From Streptomyces platensis (GTDB lineage Bacteria; Actinomycetota; Actinomycetes; Streptomycetales; Streptomycetaceae), in assembly GCF_008704855.1 (NCBI RefSeq), contig NZ_CP023691.1:4960001-5024000 (forward strand): a DNA stretch of 64,000 nt. Direction: 5' to 3'. This document shows positions 35,611 through 44,293 of this stretch, piece by piece (position 1 is the first letter of the stretch; each line of letters opens with the position of its first letter). The notes under the pieces were generated by a model. It was not told the DNA's origin. It worked only from the letters and a program-made list of their open reading frames with translations, and made no database searches. The position numbers and the translations under genes are program-made.

Positions 35611-35832
35611 CCGCCTCACACCCCCGGTCCTGCCGTCGCCCCGCGCCCTTCGCGTGCCGTCGCATCGATGGTGGCCCAGCCCCGCAGGGCCCCGCGACCC
35701 CTGTGGATAACTCCCGGGAGAGACCCCGGTCTCACCTTCCGTACAGCTCTGAAAGTCACCGGAAACACTCGCGTAGCATGGCGAGGAATCGTCCGGTACC
35801 CCCCGCGGACTGGAACGGAAGGCCATCGCCGC

Positions 35833-36825
35833 GTGAATGCACTCCCACCTCTCGAGGCCCAGGACCGCCCCGCCCGGCTGACCGTCGGGGTCGTCGGTGC
35901 GGGTCGTGTCGGGCCCGCCCTGGCCGCTGCGCTTCAGCTCGCAGGGCATCGCCCGGTTGCCGTGTCGGGCGTGTCCGACGCCTCCGTGCGCCGCGCCGCC
36001 GAGCTGCTGCCCGACGTTCCGCTGGTCCCCCCGGCCGAGGTCCTCGCCCGCGCCGACCTGGTGCTGCTGACCGTCCCCGACGACGCCCTGGCCGGCCTGG
36101 TGAGCGGCCTCGCCGACACCGGTGCCGTACGGCCCGGCCAGCTGCTGGTGCACACCTCGGGGCGGTTCGGAACGGCGGTCCTGGATCCGGCCACCCGCGC
36201 CGGCGCCCTGCCGCTCGCCCTGCACCCGGCCATGACGTTCACCGGCACCTCCGTGGACGTGCAGCGACTGGCCGGCTGCTCGTTCGGTGTGACCTCGCCC
36301 GACGAGCTGCGGATGGCGGCCGAGGCGCTGGTCATCGAGATGGGCGGGGAGCCCGAGTGGATCGCGGAATCCGCCCGTCCGCTCTACCACGCGGCGCTGG
36401 CCATCGGCGCGAATCACCTGGTCACGCTCGTCGCCCAGTCGATGGAACTGCTCCACGAGGCCGGGGTGCAGGCCCCGGACCGGATGCTGGGACCACTGCT
36501 CGGCGCCGCCCTGGACAACGCGCTCCGGTCCGGTGACGCGGCGCTGACCGGCCCGGTCGCCCGGGGCGACGCCGGCACCGTCGCCGCCCATATCGCCGAG
36601 CTGCGCCGGCACGCACCGCAGAGCGTCGCCGGGTATCTCGCGATGGCCCGTACGACCGCGGACCGGGCGCTGGCCCACGGTCTGCTGAAGCCGGAGCTGG
36701 CCGAGGACCTGCTCGAAGTGCTCGCCGACTCCGGCGACGGCCCCGGCACCACTCCGGGCGCCCCCGACGCCCCCGGCCCGGACCCCGACGCCCCCGGCCA
36801 CGGCCCCGGGGGAGGCGACCGATGA
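35833..36825 (+). CDS. Rossmann-like and DUF2520 domain protein (putative reductase, first gene of panC operon)
   Basis: The 330-residue protein begins its NAD(P)-binding fold with VGVVGAGRVGPALAAAL (18-34), followed by a helical DUF2520 domain with LALHPAMTFTGT and YHAALAIGANHLVTLVAQSMELL. The layout resembles F420/NADP or ketopantoate-reductase relatives and it usually sits before panC, so it has been proposed as a ketopantoate-reductase-like enzyme, but the reaction is unproven. The C-terminus is a Pro/Asp/Gly-rich tail. GTG 35833 follows GGAAGG (35817). The stop overlaps the panC start (ATGA). Confidence 0.88.
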   Translation: MNALPPLEAQDRPARLTVGVVGAGRVGPALAAALQLAGHRPVAVSGVSDASVRRAAELLPDVPLVPPAEVLARADLVLLTVPDDALAGLVSGLADTGAVRPGQLLVHTSGRFGTAVLDPATRAGALPLALHPAMTFTGTSVDVQRLAGCSFGVTSPDELRMAAEALVIEMGGEPEWIAESARPLYHAALAIGANHLVTLVAQSMELLHEAGVQAPDRMLGPLLGAALDNALRSGDAALTGPVARGDAGTVAAHIAELRRHAPQSVAGYLAMARTTADRALAHGLLKPELAEDLLEVLADSGDGPGTTPGAPDAPGPDPDAPGHGPGGGDR

Positions 36826-38090
36826 CCGCCTCGCCCGTGAGCCCGCCGCCCGAACCGGGCCCCCACCCGGACGCCACTCCGGCACCGGACATGTCCGTGC
36901 AGCAGGAGCCCGTCAACCAGGAGCCGGACCAGCCCATGGACGAGAGCCGCCCCACCCAGCCGGCCCGCACCCAGCCCGTGCAGCTCCTCCACACCGCCGC
37001 CGCCCTCCGCGCGCAGCCCCGGGGCACCGGCGCCCGCGCCGTCGTCATGACCATGGGCGCGCTCCACGAGGGCCACGCCACCCTGATCCGCGCCGCCCGC
37101 CGCCGGGTCGGCCCGCAGGGCCAGGTCGTCGTCACGGTCTTCGTCAATCCGCTCCAGTTCGGGGCGGGCGAGGACCTGGACCGCTATCCGCGCACCCTGG
37201 ACGCCGATACGGAGCTGGCGGCCGCCGCGGGCGCGGACGTCGTCTTCGCCCCGTCCGCCGACGAGGTCTACCCGGGCGGAGAACCGCAGATCCGGGTTGC
37301 CGCGGGCCCCATGGGCACCCTCCTGGAAGGCGCCAGCCGCCCCGGGCACTTCGACGGGGTGCTGACCGTCGTCGCCAAGCTGCTGCATCTGACCGCGCCG
37401 GACCTCGCCTTCTTCGGGCAGAAGGACGCCCAGCAGCTCGCCGTCATCACACGGATGGCCGCCGACCTCAACTTCCCCGTCGAGATCATCGGCGTCCCCA
37501 CGGTGCGCGAGGAGGACGGCCTCGCCCTCTCCAGCCGCAACCGCTACCTCTCCGTCCCGGAGCGGCGCACCGCGCTCGCGCTGTCCGCCGCGCTGTTCGC
37601 GGCCCGCGACCGGCTCGCCGCCGAGGAGGCGCTGCGCGCCCGCGCCGCCTCCACGGGCCACGCGGCGCAGGACCGGGCCGCGGCGCTGGCCGCCCTCGGC
37701 GAGGACCGGGCCGCCGCCGACGCGCACGCCGTCGCCTACGCCGCCGCGGGGCCCCCGCGCGGCCCGTCCGTGGCACGTGCCGCCGCCCAGGCAGTCCTGG
37801 ACGACGCCGCCCGGCTCGAACCGCCGCTCACCCTCGACTACCTGGCGCTGGTCGACCCGTCCGACTTCACCGAGATCCCGGACAGCTACCAGGGCGAGGC
37901 GATCCTCGCGATCGCCGCCAAGGTCGGCACCACCCGGCTGATCGACAACATCCGTCTCCTCTTCGGAGCCGGGCGGTCCGGCCCGACGCCCGCCCACCAG
38001 GACGGAACCCGCACGGACGCGGCCCCTTCCGACGCCCCCGCCACACCTCCCTCCACCACCCCCCAAGGCCCCCTCGGAGCGACCCGATGA
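36822..38090 (+). CDS. panC: Pantothenate synthetase
   Basis: This enzyme joins pantoate and beta-alanine with ATP to make pantothenate, the precursor of CoA. The HIGH-type motif is MTMGALHEGHATLI (76-89, with H82 and H85), and PTVREEDGLALSSRNRYLS includes the KMSKS equivalent. The protein is 422 residues, longer than the usual 280-310. The first 52 residues are a disordered Pro/Glu-rich lead, and the last 45 or so a Pro/Thr-rich tail. The ATG overlaps the upstream stop and the panC stop overlaps nadB, so three genes are translationally coupled. Confidence 0.95.
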   Translation: MTASPVSPPPEPGPHPDATPAPDMSVQQEPVNQEPDQPMDESRPTQPARTQPVQLLHTAAALRAQPRGTGARAVVMTMGALHEGHATLIRAARRRVGPQGQVVVTVFVNPLQFGAGEDLDRYPRTLDADTELAAAAGADVVFAPSADEVYPGGEPQIRVAAGPMGTLLEGASRPGHFDGVLTVVAKLLHLTAPDLAFFGQKDAQQLAVITRMAADLNFPVEIIGVPTVREEDGLALSSRNRYLSVPERRTALALSAALFAARDRLAAEEALRARAASTGHAAQDRAAALAALGEDRAAADAHAVAYAAAGPPRGPSVARAAAQAVLDDAARLEPPLTLDYLALVDPSDFTEIPDSYQGEAILAIAAKVGTTRLIDNIRLLFGAGRSGPTPAHQDGTRTDAAPSDAPATPPSTTPQGPLGATR

Positions 38091-39919
38091 CCGCCACCGG
38101 AACAGGCACCGGCCCCGGCCCCGCAGCAGGCACCGGTATACGTCTGGCCGCCCCCGCCCCCGGCTGGTCCATCGCGGCGGATGTCGTCGTGGTGGGCTCC
38201 GGGGTGGCCGGGCTGACCGCCGCGCTGCGCTGCGCCGCGGCCGGCCGCCGGACCGTCGTCGTGACCAAGGCCCGTCTGGACGACGGCTCCACGCGCTGGG
38301 CACAGGGCGGGATCGCGGCCGCGCTCGGCGACGGCGACACCCCGGAGCAGCATCTGGCCGACACCCTCGTCGCGGGCGCCGGACTGTGCGACGAGGCCGC
38401 CGTACGCACCCTGGTCACCGAAGGCCCGGACGCCGTCCACCGGCTGATCGGCACCGGCGCCCGCTTCGACACCGCACCGGGCAGCGACGAGATAGCGCTC
38501 GGCCGGGAGGGCGGCCACCACCGCCGTCGTATCGCGCACGCCGGCGGCGACGCCACCGGGGCCGAGATCTCCCGCGCGCTCGTCGAGGCGGTCCGCGCCG
38601 CCGGGCTGCGCACCATTGAGAACGCGCTCGTCCTCGACCTGCTCACGGACGCCGAGGGCCGTACGGCCGGTGTCACCCTGCATGTCATGGGGGAGGGCCA
38701 GCACGACGGGGTCGGGGCCGTACACGCCCCGGCTGTGGTGCTCGCCACCGGGGGCATGGGGCAGGTGTTCTCCGCGACCACCAACCCGGCGGTCTCCACC
38801 GGCGACGGGGTGGCCCTGGCGCTGCGCGCCGGTGCCGAGGTCTCCGACCTGGAATTCGTCCAATTCCACCCCACCGTCATGTATTTGGGGCCGGAAGCGG
38901 AAGGCCAGCAGCCGCTGATCTCCGAGGCCGTACGGGGCGAGGGCGCCCACCTCGTCGACGCCGACGGCACCCGCTTCATGGTCGGCCGGCATGAACTCGC
39001 CGAGCTGGCCCCGCGCGACATCGTCGCCAAGGAGATCATGCGCCGGGCGCACGAACGGGGCGTCGCGCACATGTATTTGGACGGCCGGCACTTCGGCACC
39101 CAGATGTGGGAGACCCGTTTCCCGACCATCCTCGCCGCCTGCCGCAGCCATGGCATCGACCCGGTCACCGAGCCGATACCGGTCGCCCCGGCCGCGCACT
39201 ACGCCTCCGGCGGCGTCCGCACCGATCTGCGCGGGCGCACCACCGTCCCCGGCCTCTACGCCTGCGGCGAGGTCGCCTGCACCGGCGTGCACGGCGCCAA
39301 CCGGCTGGCCTCCAACTCCCTCCTGGAGGGCCTGGTGTTCGCGGAGCGGATCGCCGCGGACATCACCGCGGCCCCCGCCCCGCAGGCCGCGGCGAACGGC
39401 GCGGACGGCGCACCGGCGGACGTCGCGCGCCCCGCGCCCGAGCCCGCCGTGTCCGCGCCCCGCACCACCCTTCCGCTGCTCGCCCCCGAGACCCGTACGG
39501 CCGTGCAGCGGATCATGACCGCCGGTGCCGGTGTGCTGCGCAGCGCGGAGAGCCTCGCCCGTGCGGCCGCCGAACTGGACCGTCTCCACCGGGAGGCGAC
39601 CGTGACGGCCGGCCCCACGGGCGGCGGCGAACCGGCCGGTGCGGCCGCCACCAGGAGCACCCCCGGCTTCGCCGACCGCAAGGCCCCCGAGCCCGGCGTG
39701 GAAGCCTGGGAGGCCACCAACCTCCTGTGCGTGGCCCGGGTGCTGGTCGCCGCGGCGCAGCGCCGGTCGGAGACCCGCGGCTGCCATTGGCGCGAGGACC
39801 ACCCGGACCGGGACGATGTCTCCTGGCGCCGCCATTTCCGCATCACCCTGGATGCGGACCGCGCGCTGACCCTGCATACGACGGAGACCGCCGAGTTCCC
39901 GCCGACGGCCACCCCGTAG
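38087..39919 (+). CDS. nadB: L-aspartate oxidase
   Basis: This 610-residue FAD enzyme oxidises L-aspartate to iminoaspartate, the first step of de novo NAD synthesis. The FAD loop is VVVVGSGVAGLTAALRCA (33-50). The flavin/substrate blocks are TRWAQGGIAAALGDGD, FVQFHPTVMY, PAAHYASGGVRTDLRGRT, and GVHGANRLASNSLLEGLVF. A helical C-terminal domain is interrupted by a Gly/Ala-rich insertion. Start is coupled to panC. NadB acts with NadA (quinolinate synthase), which is not in this window, and NadC encoded next. Confidence 0.96.
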   Translation: MTATGTGTGPGPAAGTGIRLAAPAPGWSIAADVVVVGSGVAGLTAALRCAAAGRRTVVVTKARLDDGSTRWAQGGIAAALGDGDTPEQHLADTLVAGAGLCDEAAVRTLVTEGPDAVHRLIGTGARFDTAPGSDEIALGREGGHHRRRIAHAGGDATGAEISRALVEAVRAAGLRTIENALVLDLLTDAEGRTAGVTLHVMGEGQHDGVGAVHAPAVVLATGGMGQVFSATTNPAVSTGDGVALALRAGAEVSDLEFVQFHPTVMYLGPEAEGQQPLISEAVRGEGAHLVDADGTRFMVGRHELAELAPRDIVAKEIMRRAHERGVAHMYLDGRHFGTQMWETRFPTILAACRSHGIDPVTEPIPVAPAAHYASGGVRTDLRGRTTVPGLYACGEVACTGVHGANRLASNSLLEGLVFAERIAADITAAPAPQAAANGADGAPADVARPAPEPAVSAPRTTLPLLAPETRTAVQRIMTAGAGVLRSAESLARAAAELDRLHREATVTAGPTGGGEPAGAAATRSTPGFADRKAPEPGVEAWEATNLLCVARVLVAAAQRRSETRGCHWREDHPDRDDVSWRRHFRITLDADRALTLHTTETAEFPPTATP

Positions 39920-39990
39920 CCCCCGCTCCCACCGCCTGCCAAGACAGACCGCACCGCACACCCCACCTCCCCGAATACGGAGCCCACCCC

Positions 39991-41046
39991 GTGAGCAGCA
40001 CCCCCGACGACCTCCCCCTCCTCCAGATCGGCGGGCCCACCGGCGGCGCCTCCGCCGGTGGCTGCGGCGATGCCTGCGGCTGCGGCGACGACGGCTCGTT
40101 CGAACTCGACCCGCTGAGCTGCGGTCTCGACCCCGACCTGGCCGCGCTCCTGGTGGCCGCCGGTCTCGACCCCGTCCAGGTCGAGGACATCGCCCATCTC
40201 GCCCTTGAGGAGGACCTCGACCAGGGCGTGGACGTCACGACCGTGGCGACCGTCCCCGAGGACGCCGTCGCCACCGGCGACTTCACCGCCCGCGAGGCCG
40301 GTACGGTCGCCGGCCTGCGGGTCGCCGAGGCGGTGCTGTCCCTGGTGTGCACCGAGGAGTTCGCGGTCGAGCGGCACGTCGAGGACGGCGACCGGGTCGC
40401 GGCCGGCACCAAGCTGCTGAGCGTCACCACCCGCACCCGCGACCTGCTCACCGCCGAGCGCAGCGCCCTCAACCTGCTGTGCCGGCTGTCCGGTATCGCG
40501 ACCGCGACCCGCGCCTGGGCGGACGTCCTCGAAGGCACGAAGGCCAAGGTCCGCGACACCCGCAAGACGACGCCGGGCCTGCGCGCCCTGGAGAAGTTCG
40601 CGGTGCGCTGCGGTGGCGGCGTCAACCACCGGATGTCGCTGTCCGACGCGGCGCTGATCAAGGACAACCACGTGGTCGCGGCGGGCGGCGTCGCCGAGGC
40701 GTTCACGGCCGTACGGACCGAGTTCCCCGGGGTGCCGATCGAGGTGGAGGTCGACCGGCTCGACCAGATCCCGCCGATCCTCGCCGAGGGCGCCGACCTG
40801 ATCCTGCTGGACAACTTCACCCTCGAGCAGACCCGGGAGGCCGTGGCCCTGGTCGCCGGCCGGGCGATGCTGGAGTCGTCGGGCCGGCTGACCCTCGACA
40901 ACGCCCGCGCCTACGCCGAGACCGGCGTCGACTACCTCGCGGTGGGCTCGCTCACCCACTCCTCCCCGATCCTCGACATCGGCCTCGACCTGTGCGAGGA
41001 CGAGGGCGACCGGGGCGCAGCCGACGATGTGCGTGAGGGCCGCTGA
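39991..41046 (+). CDS. nadC: Nicotinate-nucleotide pyrophosphorylase (carboxylating)
   Basis: The 351-residue enzyme converts quinolinate and PRPP to nicotinate mononucleotide, CO2 and PPi. Signatures are IAHLALEEDLDQGVDVTT, LSGIATATRAWAD, VRDTRKTTPGLRALEKFAV, and IKDNHVVAAGG. The N-terminal 50 residues are an extension with four cysteines (C25, C29, C31, C44) in GGCGDACGCGDD, absent from E. coli NadC but common in Streptomyces from memory. These might bind metal, as yet untested. It follows nadB by 71 bp and precedes coaX; a partial copy of the coaX start lies just after its stop. Confidence 0.95.
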   Translation: MSSTPDDLPLLQIGGPTGGASAGGCGDACGCGDDGSFELDPLSCGLDPDLAALLVAAGLDPVQVEDIAHLALEEDLDQGVDVTTVATVPEDAVATGDFTAREAGTVAGLRVAEAVLSLVCTEEFAVERHVEDGDRVAAGTKLLSVTTRTRDLLTAERSALNLLCRLSGIATATRAWADVLEGTKAKVRDTRKTTPGLRALEKFAVRCGGGVNHRMSLSDAALIKDNHVVAAGGVAEAFTAVRTEFPGVPIEVEVDRLDQIPPILAEGADLILLDNFTLEQTREAVALVAGRAMLESSGRLTLDNARAYAETGVDYLAVGSLTHSSPILDIGLDLCEDEGDRGAADDVREGR

Positions 41047-41051
41047 CCGCC

Positions 41052-41156
41052 ATGCTCCTGACCATCGACGTAGGCCCACCCGTCGCCCCGCCCACCACCC
41101 CGGGCGAGCCCGGCGTGCATGACGTGAACCGGAGGCGGTGCGGAGCATGCTCCTGA
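41052..41156 (+). CDS. Possible small ORF made from a duplicated coaX start
   Basis: An ATG at 41052, three codons after the nadC stop, opens a 34-codon frame. Its first eight codons are identical to the start of coaX (MLLTIDVG) before it runs into PPVAPPTTPGEPG and ends at 41156, ten bases into coaX. It contains the coaX ribosome site. It may be a leader or decoy peptide, or only a scar of a small duplication; expression is unproven. Confidence 0.3.
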   Translation: MLLTIDVGPPVAPPTTPGEPGVHDVNRRRCGACS

Positions 41157-41944
41157 CCATCGACGTAGGAAACACCCATACGGTCCTCGGCCTGTTCGAC
41201 GGCGAAGAGATCGTCGAGCACTGGCGGATCTCCACCGACGCCCGGCGCACCGCCGATGAGCTCGCCGTCCTCCTCCAGGGCCTGATGGGCATGCACCCGC
41301 TGCTCGGCGACGACCTGGGCGACGGCATCGAGGGCATCTCCATCTGTTCGACGGTGCCCTCCGTCCTGCACGAGCTGCGCGAGGTCACCCGCCGCTACTA
41401 CGGCGACGTACCCGCCGTCCTGGTGGAGCCGGGCGTCAAGACGGGCGTGCCGATCCTCATGGACAACCCCAAGGAAGTCGGCGCCGACCGGATCATCAAC
41501 GCCCTGGCGGCCGTCGAGCTCTACGGCGGTCCCGCGGTGGTCGTCGACTTCGGTACGGCCACCACCTTCGACGCGGTCAGCGCGCGCGGCGAGTACGTCG
41601 GCGGCGTGATCGCCCCGGGCATCGAGATCTCCGTGGACGCGCTGGGCGTCAAGGGCGCCCAGCTCCGCAAGATCGAACTGGCCCGGCCGCGCAGCGTCAT
41701 CGGCAAGAACACCGTGGAGGCCATGCAGTCCGGCATCCTCTACGGGTTCGCCGGCCAGGTCGACGGGGTGGTCCAGCGCATGGCGCGGGAGCTGGCCGAC
41801 GACCCGGACGACGTGACCGTGATCGCCACCGGCGGGCTGGCGCCGATGGTGCTCGGTGAGTCGTCGGAGATCGACGAGCACGAGCCGTGGCTCACCCTGA
41901 TCGGTCTGCGGCTGGTCTACGAGCGGAATATCGCCCGCTCCTGA
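41147..41944 (+). CDS. coaX: Type III pantothenate kinase
   Basis: This 265-residue enzyme phosphorylates pantothenate in the first step of CoA synthesis, one metabolic step after PanC. The ASKHA fold shows the phosphate-1 loop MLLTIDVGNTHTVLGLF (1-17), VKTGVPILMDNPKEVGADRI with the pantothenate-binding GADR, VVVDFGTATTFDAV, and ATGGLAPMV. I start at ATG 41147, 11 bases after GGAGG (41131-41135); GTG 41138 lies too close to that site. The presence of CoaX beside panC, nadB and nadC joins two cofactor pathways in one likely operon. Confidence 0.96.
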   Translation: MLLTIDVGNTHTVLGLFDGEEIVEHWRISTDARRTADELAVLLQGLMGMHPLLGDDLGDGIEGISICSTVPSVLHELREVTRRYYGDVPAVLVEPGVKTGVPILMDNPKEVGADRIINALAAVELYGGPAVVVDFGTATTFDAVSARGEYVGGVIAPGIEISVDALGVKGAQLRKIELARPRSVIGKNTVEAMQSGILYGFAGQVDGVVQRMARELADDPDDVTVIATGGLAPMVLGESSEIDEHEPWLTLIGLRLVYERNIARS

Positions 41945-42086
41945 GGGAACGCCGCCCACTCCCTGGCGGAAACCGCCCGGCCCGCGGACGCCATTCCCGG
42001 GCCGGATGATCGGTGGTGCGGCTCGCGGCCGCGCCACCGATCACGAATTAAGCGGCTTTTGTCGGAATTGGTCGTAAAGTCGCCAC

Positions 42087-42731
42087 ATGCCAATGCCAAA
42101 CGGAACCCGCGGCGGCATGGCGTTCAGCGCCGATGAGTTGCGTGTGCTCCGTCGCGCCCTCGCCCATGCCCTGAAGACGACGTCCCCGTCCACCCCGCTC
42201 GGCGCCCTCGGGCCCGAGTGGTCCCAGGACATCCAGGAATACCTCCGGCTGGCCGAGGCGGTCGACGAGGCGGTCCGCGAAGGCGGCCGGCTGCGCGCCT
42301 TCCTCCTCGCCGACCTCGCCCGCTACCGCGACGCCCTGCCCGGCTCGGCCACCGGCTATCTCGCGCAGCTCAAGGAGGCGCTGGCAGTGGGCCATGTCCC
42401 CGGCCCCGACGATCTCGCCGCGCTCCGCTCGCTGCCGCGCTCCGGCGGAAAGGCCGAGTGTGAGCGCCGCAGCGCCCTGCTGCGCCACTGCGAGCAGCTC
42501 GCCGAACATTCCGTACGGACCCGGCTGCGCGCGCTGCCAGGCGGCCGCTCGGCCACCCGCGGCGGGCGGGAGCCGGAGCCCGAGCGGGAGCCGAAGCCGG
42601 AGCGCAAACCGGAGCCCGCGCCGGCACCGCGGCCCAAGGGCCCGCAGCGGGACCGCCCCATCCCCACGCCGGGCGAGGTCTTCCCGCCCCGCCGCAAGCC
42701 CGCCCCGCCCCCCGAGAGCCGCACCGCCTGA
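42087..42731 (+). CDS. Hypothetical protein with proline/charged tail
   Basis: This 214-residue protein is not recognised. The first 150 residues are predicted mostly helical (DELRVLRRALAHALKTT, DIQEYLRLAEAVDEAVREGG, FLLADLARYRDAL). The tail from about 152 is a Pro/Glu/Arg/Lys-rich low-complexity run with repeating EPEP, EPKP and PKGP words. No signal or membrane segment is seen. It lies 142 bp after coaX and 46 bp before the next gene, so it could extend the coaX transcript, though it has its own gap. Confidence 0.75.
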   Translation: MPMPNGTRGGMAFSADELRVLRRALAHALKTTSPSTPLGALGPEWSQDIQEYLRLAEAVDEAVREGGRLRAFLLADLARYRDALPGSATGYLAQLKEALAVGHVPGPDDLAALRSLPRSGGKAECERRSALLRHCEQLAEHSVRTRLRALPGGRSATRGGREPEPEREPKPERKPEPAPAPRPKGPQRDRPIPTPGEVFPPRRKPAPPPESRTA

Positions 42732-42777
42732 GCGCTGCGTACTCTGGAATCCCACGCCCCAAAGGAGGCCAAACGCC

Positions 42778-42957
42778 ATGGATTACGTCGCAGCGCTGCT
42801 CCCGCCCGTAGTGATGGCCGTGGCCTTCACCGCCCTGATCGTGACGATCATCAAGAGCCAGGGCGGCGAGAACAAGGCCAAGGAGGACGCCGCGGTGGAC
42901 GCCGCCCTGGCGCGCGCCGAATCCGCCGGTCAGGAGCCCACGGCGCACGGCGTCTGA
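42778..42957 (+). CDS. Small single-pass membrane protein
   Basis: A 59-residue protein, too short for ordinary ORF lists, with one hydrophobic segment ALLPPVVMAVAFTALIVTII (about 6-25) and a hydrophilic, mixed-charge C-terminal half. ATG 42778 is preceded by AAAGGAGG (42761-42768), a strong site. I do not recognise a function. The strong ribosome site, codon bias and a good terminator after it (42993) support it as real. Confidence 0.8.
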   Translation: MDYVAALLPPVVMAVAFTALIVTIIKSQGGENKAKEDAAVDAALARAESAGQEPTAHGV

Positions 42958-42992
42958 GCCGCCCGCCGCCCTTTCGGCGGCCCGCGCGCACC

Positions 42993-43034
42993 GTACGACC
43001 CGGGATCGACCGTCCCGGGTCGTACATCCTTTTT
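42993..43034 (+). terminator. Strong intrinsic terminator
   Basis: A perfect 13-bp hairpin (42993-43005 with 43013-43025; 7-nt loop) is followed by ATCCTTTTT. This is the most canonical terminator in the window and closes the 42-43 kb unit. Confidence 0.9.
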
Positions 43035-43093
43035 CCGGCCCAAACGCAACGAGATCAACGGGCATTCGCGACATCTCCCACTATTGTTCTTGT

Positions 43094-43609
43094 GTGCCGA
43101 GACGCTTGGGTGATCTGGAAGACGCGGTCATGACGCGGGTCTGGGAGTGGAACCGCCCGGTCACCGTTCGCGAAGTCCTGGAAGATCTGCAGAAGGAACG
43201 GTCCATCGCCTACACCACGGTCATGACCGTATTGGACAACCTTCACCAGAAGGGCTGGGTGCGCCGCGAAGCAGAAGGCCGCGCCTATCGATATGAGGCG
43301 GTCTCCACGCGCGCCGCCTACGCGGCCGCACTCATGAACGAGGCATGGTCCGCCAGCGACAACCCCGCGGCCGCTCTCGTCGCCTTCTTCGGCATGATGT
43401 CGCCGGAACAGCGACATGCCCTGCGCGACGCCGTACGGATGGTCCAGGTCGACGAACCGGCGGAAGACGCGGAACAACCGGCGGAAGAGACGGAAGAGAG
43501 CACGCCGGCGGAAGAACCTGCGGCAGAAGCGGCACCGCAACCGGCAGCGGAAGCCGGGCCCGCCGAAGGGGATGAACCCGGGGCGAGTGCCACCGGCAAG
43601 GGGCGATAG
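43094..43609 (+). CDS. BlaI/MecI-family regulator with long acidic tail
   Basis: The 171-residue protein begins with the BlaI-type winged helix: GDLEDAVMTRVWEWNRPVTVREVLEDL, AYTTVMTVLDNLHQKGWVRRE and GRAYRYEAVSTRAAY (1-75), then the dimerisation helices. The family represses by dimer binding at TACA-type sites and is often cleaved by BlaR-type proteases. From residue 118 it ends in an unusual Glu/Ala/Pro tail of about 54 residues. No blaR or beta-lactamase gene is adjacent. GTG 43094 has no ribosome site, but TATTGT at 43083 could be a -10, so the message may be leaderless. Confidence 0.87.
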   Translation: MPRRLGDLEDAVMTRVWEWNRPVTVREVLEDLQKERSIAYTTVMTVLDNLHQKGWVRREAEGRAYRYEAVSTRAAYAAALMNEAWSASDNPAAALVAFFGMMSPEQRHALRDAVRMVQVDEPAEDAEQPAEETEESTPAEEPAAEAAPQPAAEAGPAEGDEPGASATGKGR

Positions 43610-43618
43610 CGTCCCGGC

Positions 43619-44137
43619 ATGCCTCCGCATTCAAAAGGCCTCACCGTCCGCCGGGCCAGGACCAGCGATGTACCGGCCGTACGCCGCCTCATCGACTCCT
43701 ACTCACGCGACGGGATCCTGCTCGACAAAGCCACCGTCACGCTTTACGAGGACATCCAGGAGTTCTGGGTGGCCGAGCGCGACGAAGACGCCGAGGTCGT
43801 CGGCTGCGGAGCACTCCATGTCATGTGGGAAGACCTGGCGGAGGTCCGCACCCTGGCCGTGGATCCGCGGCTGAAGGGCTCCGGAGTCGGCCACCAAGTC
43901 CTCGACAAGCTGGTGCGCACCGCGAGCTGGCTCGGAGTGCGGCGCATTTTCTGTCTCACCTTCGAAGTCGACTTCTTCACCAAGCACGGCTTCGTAGAGA
44001 TCGGCGAAGCTCCGGTAGACGGTGATGTCTACAGTGAGCTGCTGCGTTCCTATGACGAGGGCGTTGCGGAGTTCCTGGGCCTCGAACGAGTGAAGCCCAA
44101 CACCCTGGGTAACAGCCGGATGCTTCTGCACCTGTGA
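43619..44137 (+). CDS. GNAT amino-acid N-acetyltransferase (short NAGS type)
   Basis: The 172-residue protein is a GNAT acetyltransferase. The acetyl-CoA loop VDPRLKGSGVGHQVLDKLV is at about 83-101, after VVGCGALHVMWEDLAEVRTLAV. The region FCLTFEVDFFTKHGFVEIG resembles the single-domain N-acetylglutamate synthases of actinobacteria (ArgA type) used to start arginine synthesis. The substrate is inferred from that resemblance. It starts nine bases after the BlaI gene, suggesting one transcript, and is followed by a weak terminator before lsr2. Confidence 0.88.
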   Translation: MPPHSKGLTVRRARTSDVPAVRRLIDSYSRDGILLDKATVTLYEDIQEFWVAERDEDAEVVGCGALHVMWEDLAEVRTLAVDPRLKGSGVGHQVLDKLVRTASWLGVRRIFCLTFEVDFFTKHGFVEIGEAPVDGDVYSELLRSYDEGVAEFLGLERVKPNTLGNSRMLLHL

Positions 44138-44212
44138 TGGGTGTTCTATGTCCGAATCGCTCCCCTATCTCATGGGTACGGAAGCATGCGTTCCCCGCTG
44201 TGTGGGCAAGTG

Positions 44213-44238
44213 AACCCTACCCAAGGGTTTGTGTTTTT
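44213..44238 (+). terminator. Weak terminator upstream of lsr2
   Basis: A short stem AACCCT/AGGGTT (44213-44218 and 44224-44229) is followed by TGTGTTTTT. A second imperfect hairpin (44241-44262) occupies the lsr2 leader just after it. Confidence 0.4.
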
Positions 44239-44293
44239 CCCGGAAAAGCGGTTTGCTTTCCGTCGTAATCCGCATTCGATGAAAGGGAAACCG

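Noticed and set aside
35641..38303. Long minus-strand frames opposite the DUF2520 gene and panC
   Set aside because: These are shadows in the complement of well-supported genes. Their products are Gly/Arg-rich with no domain.
40952..42037. Minus-strand frame across the nadC/coaX junction
   Set aside because: It is antisense to coaX and reads through the noncoding duplication; no family features.
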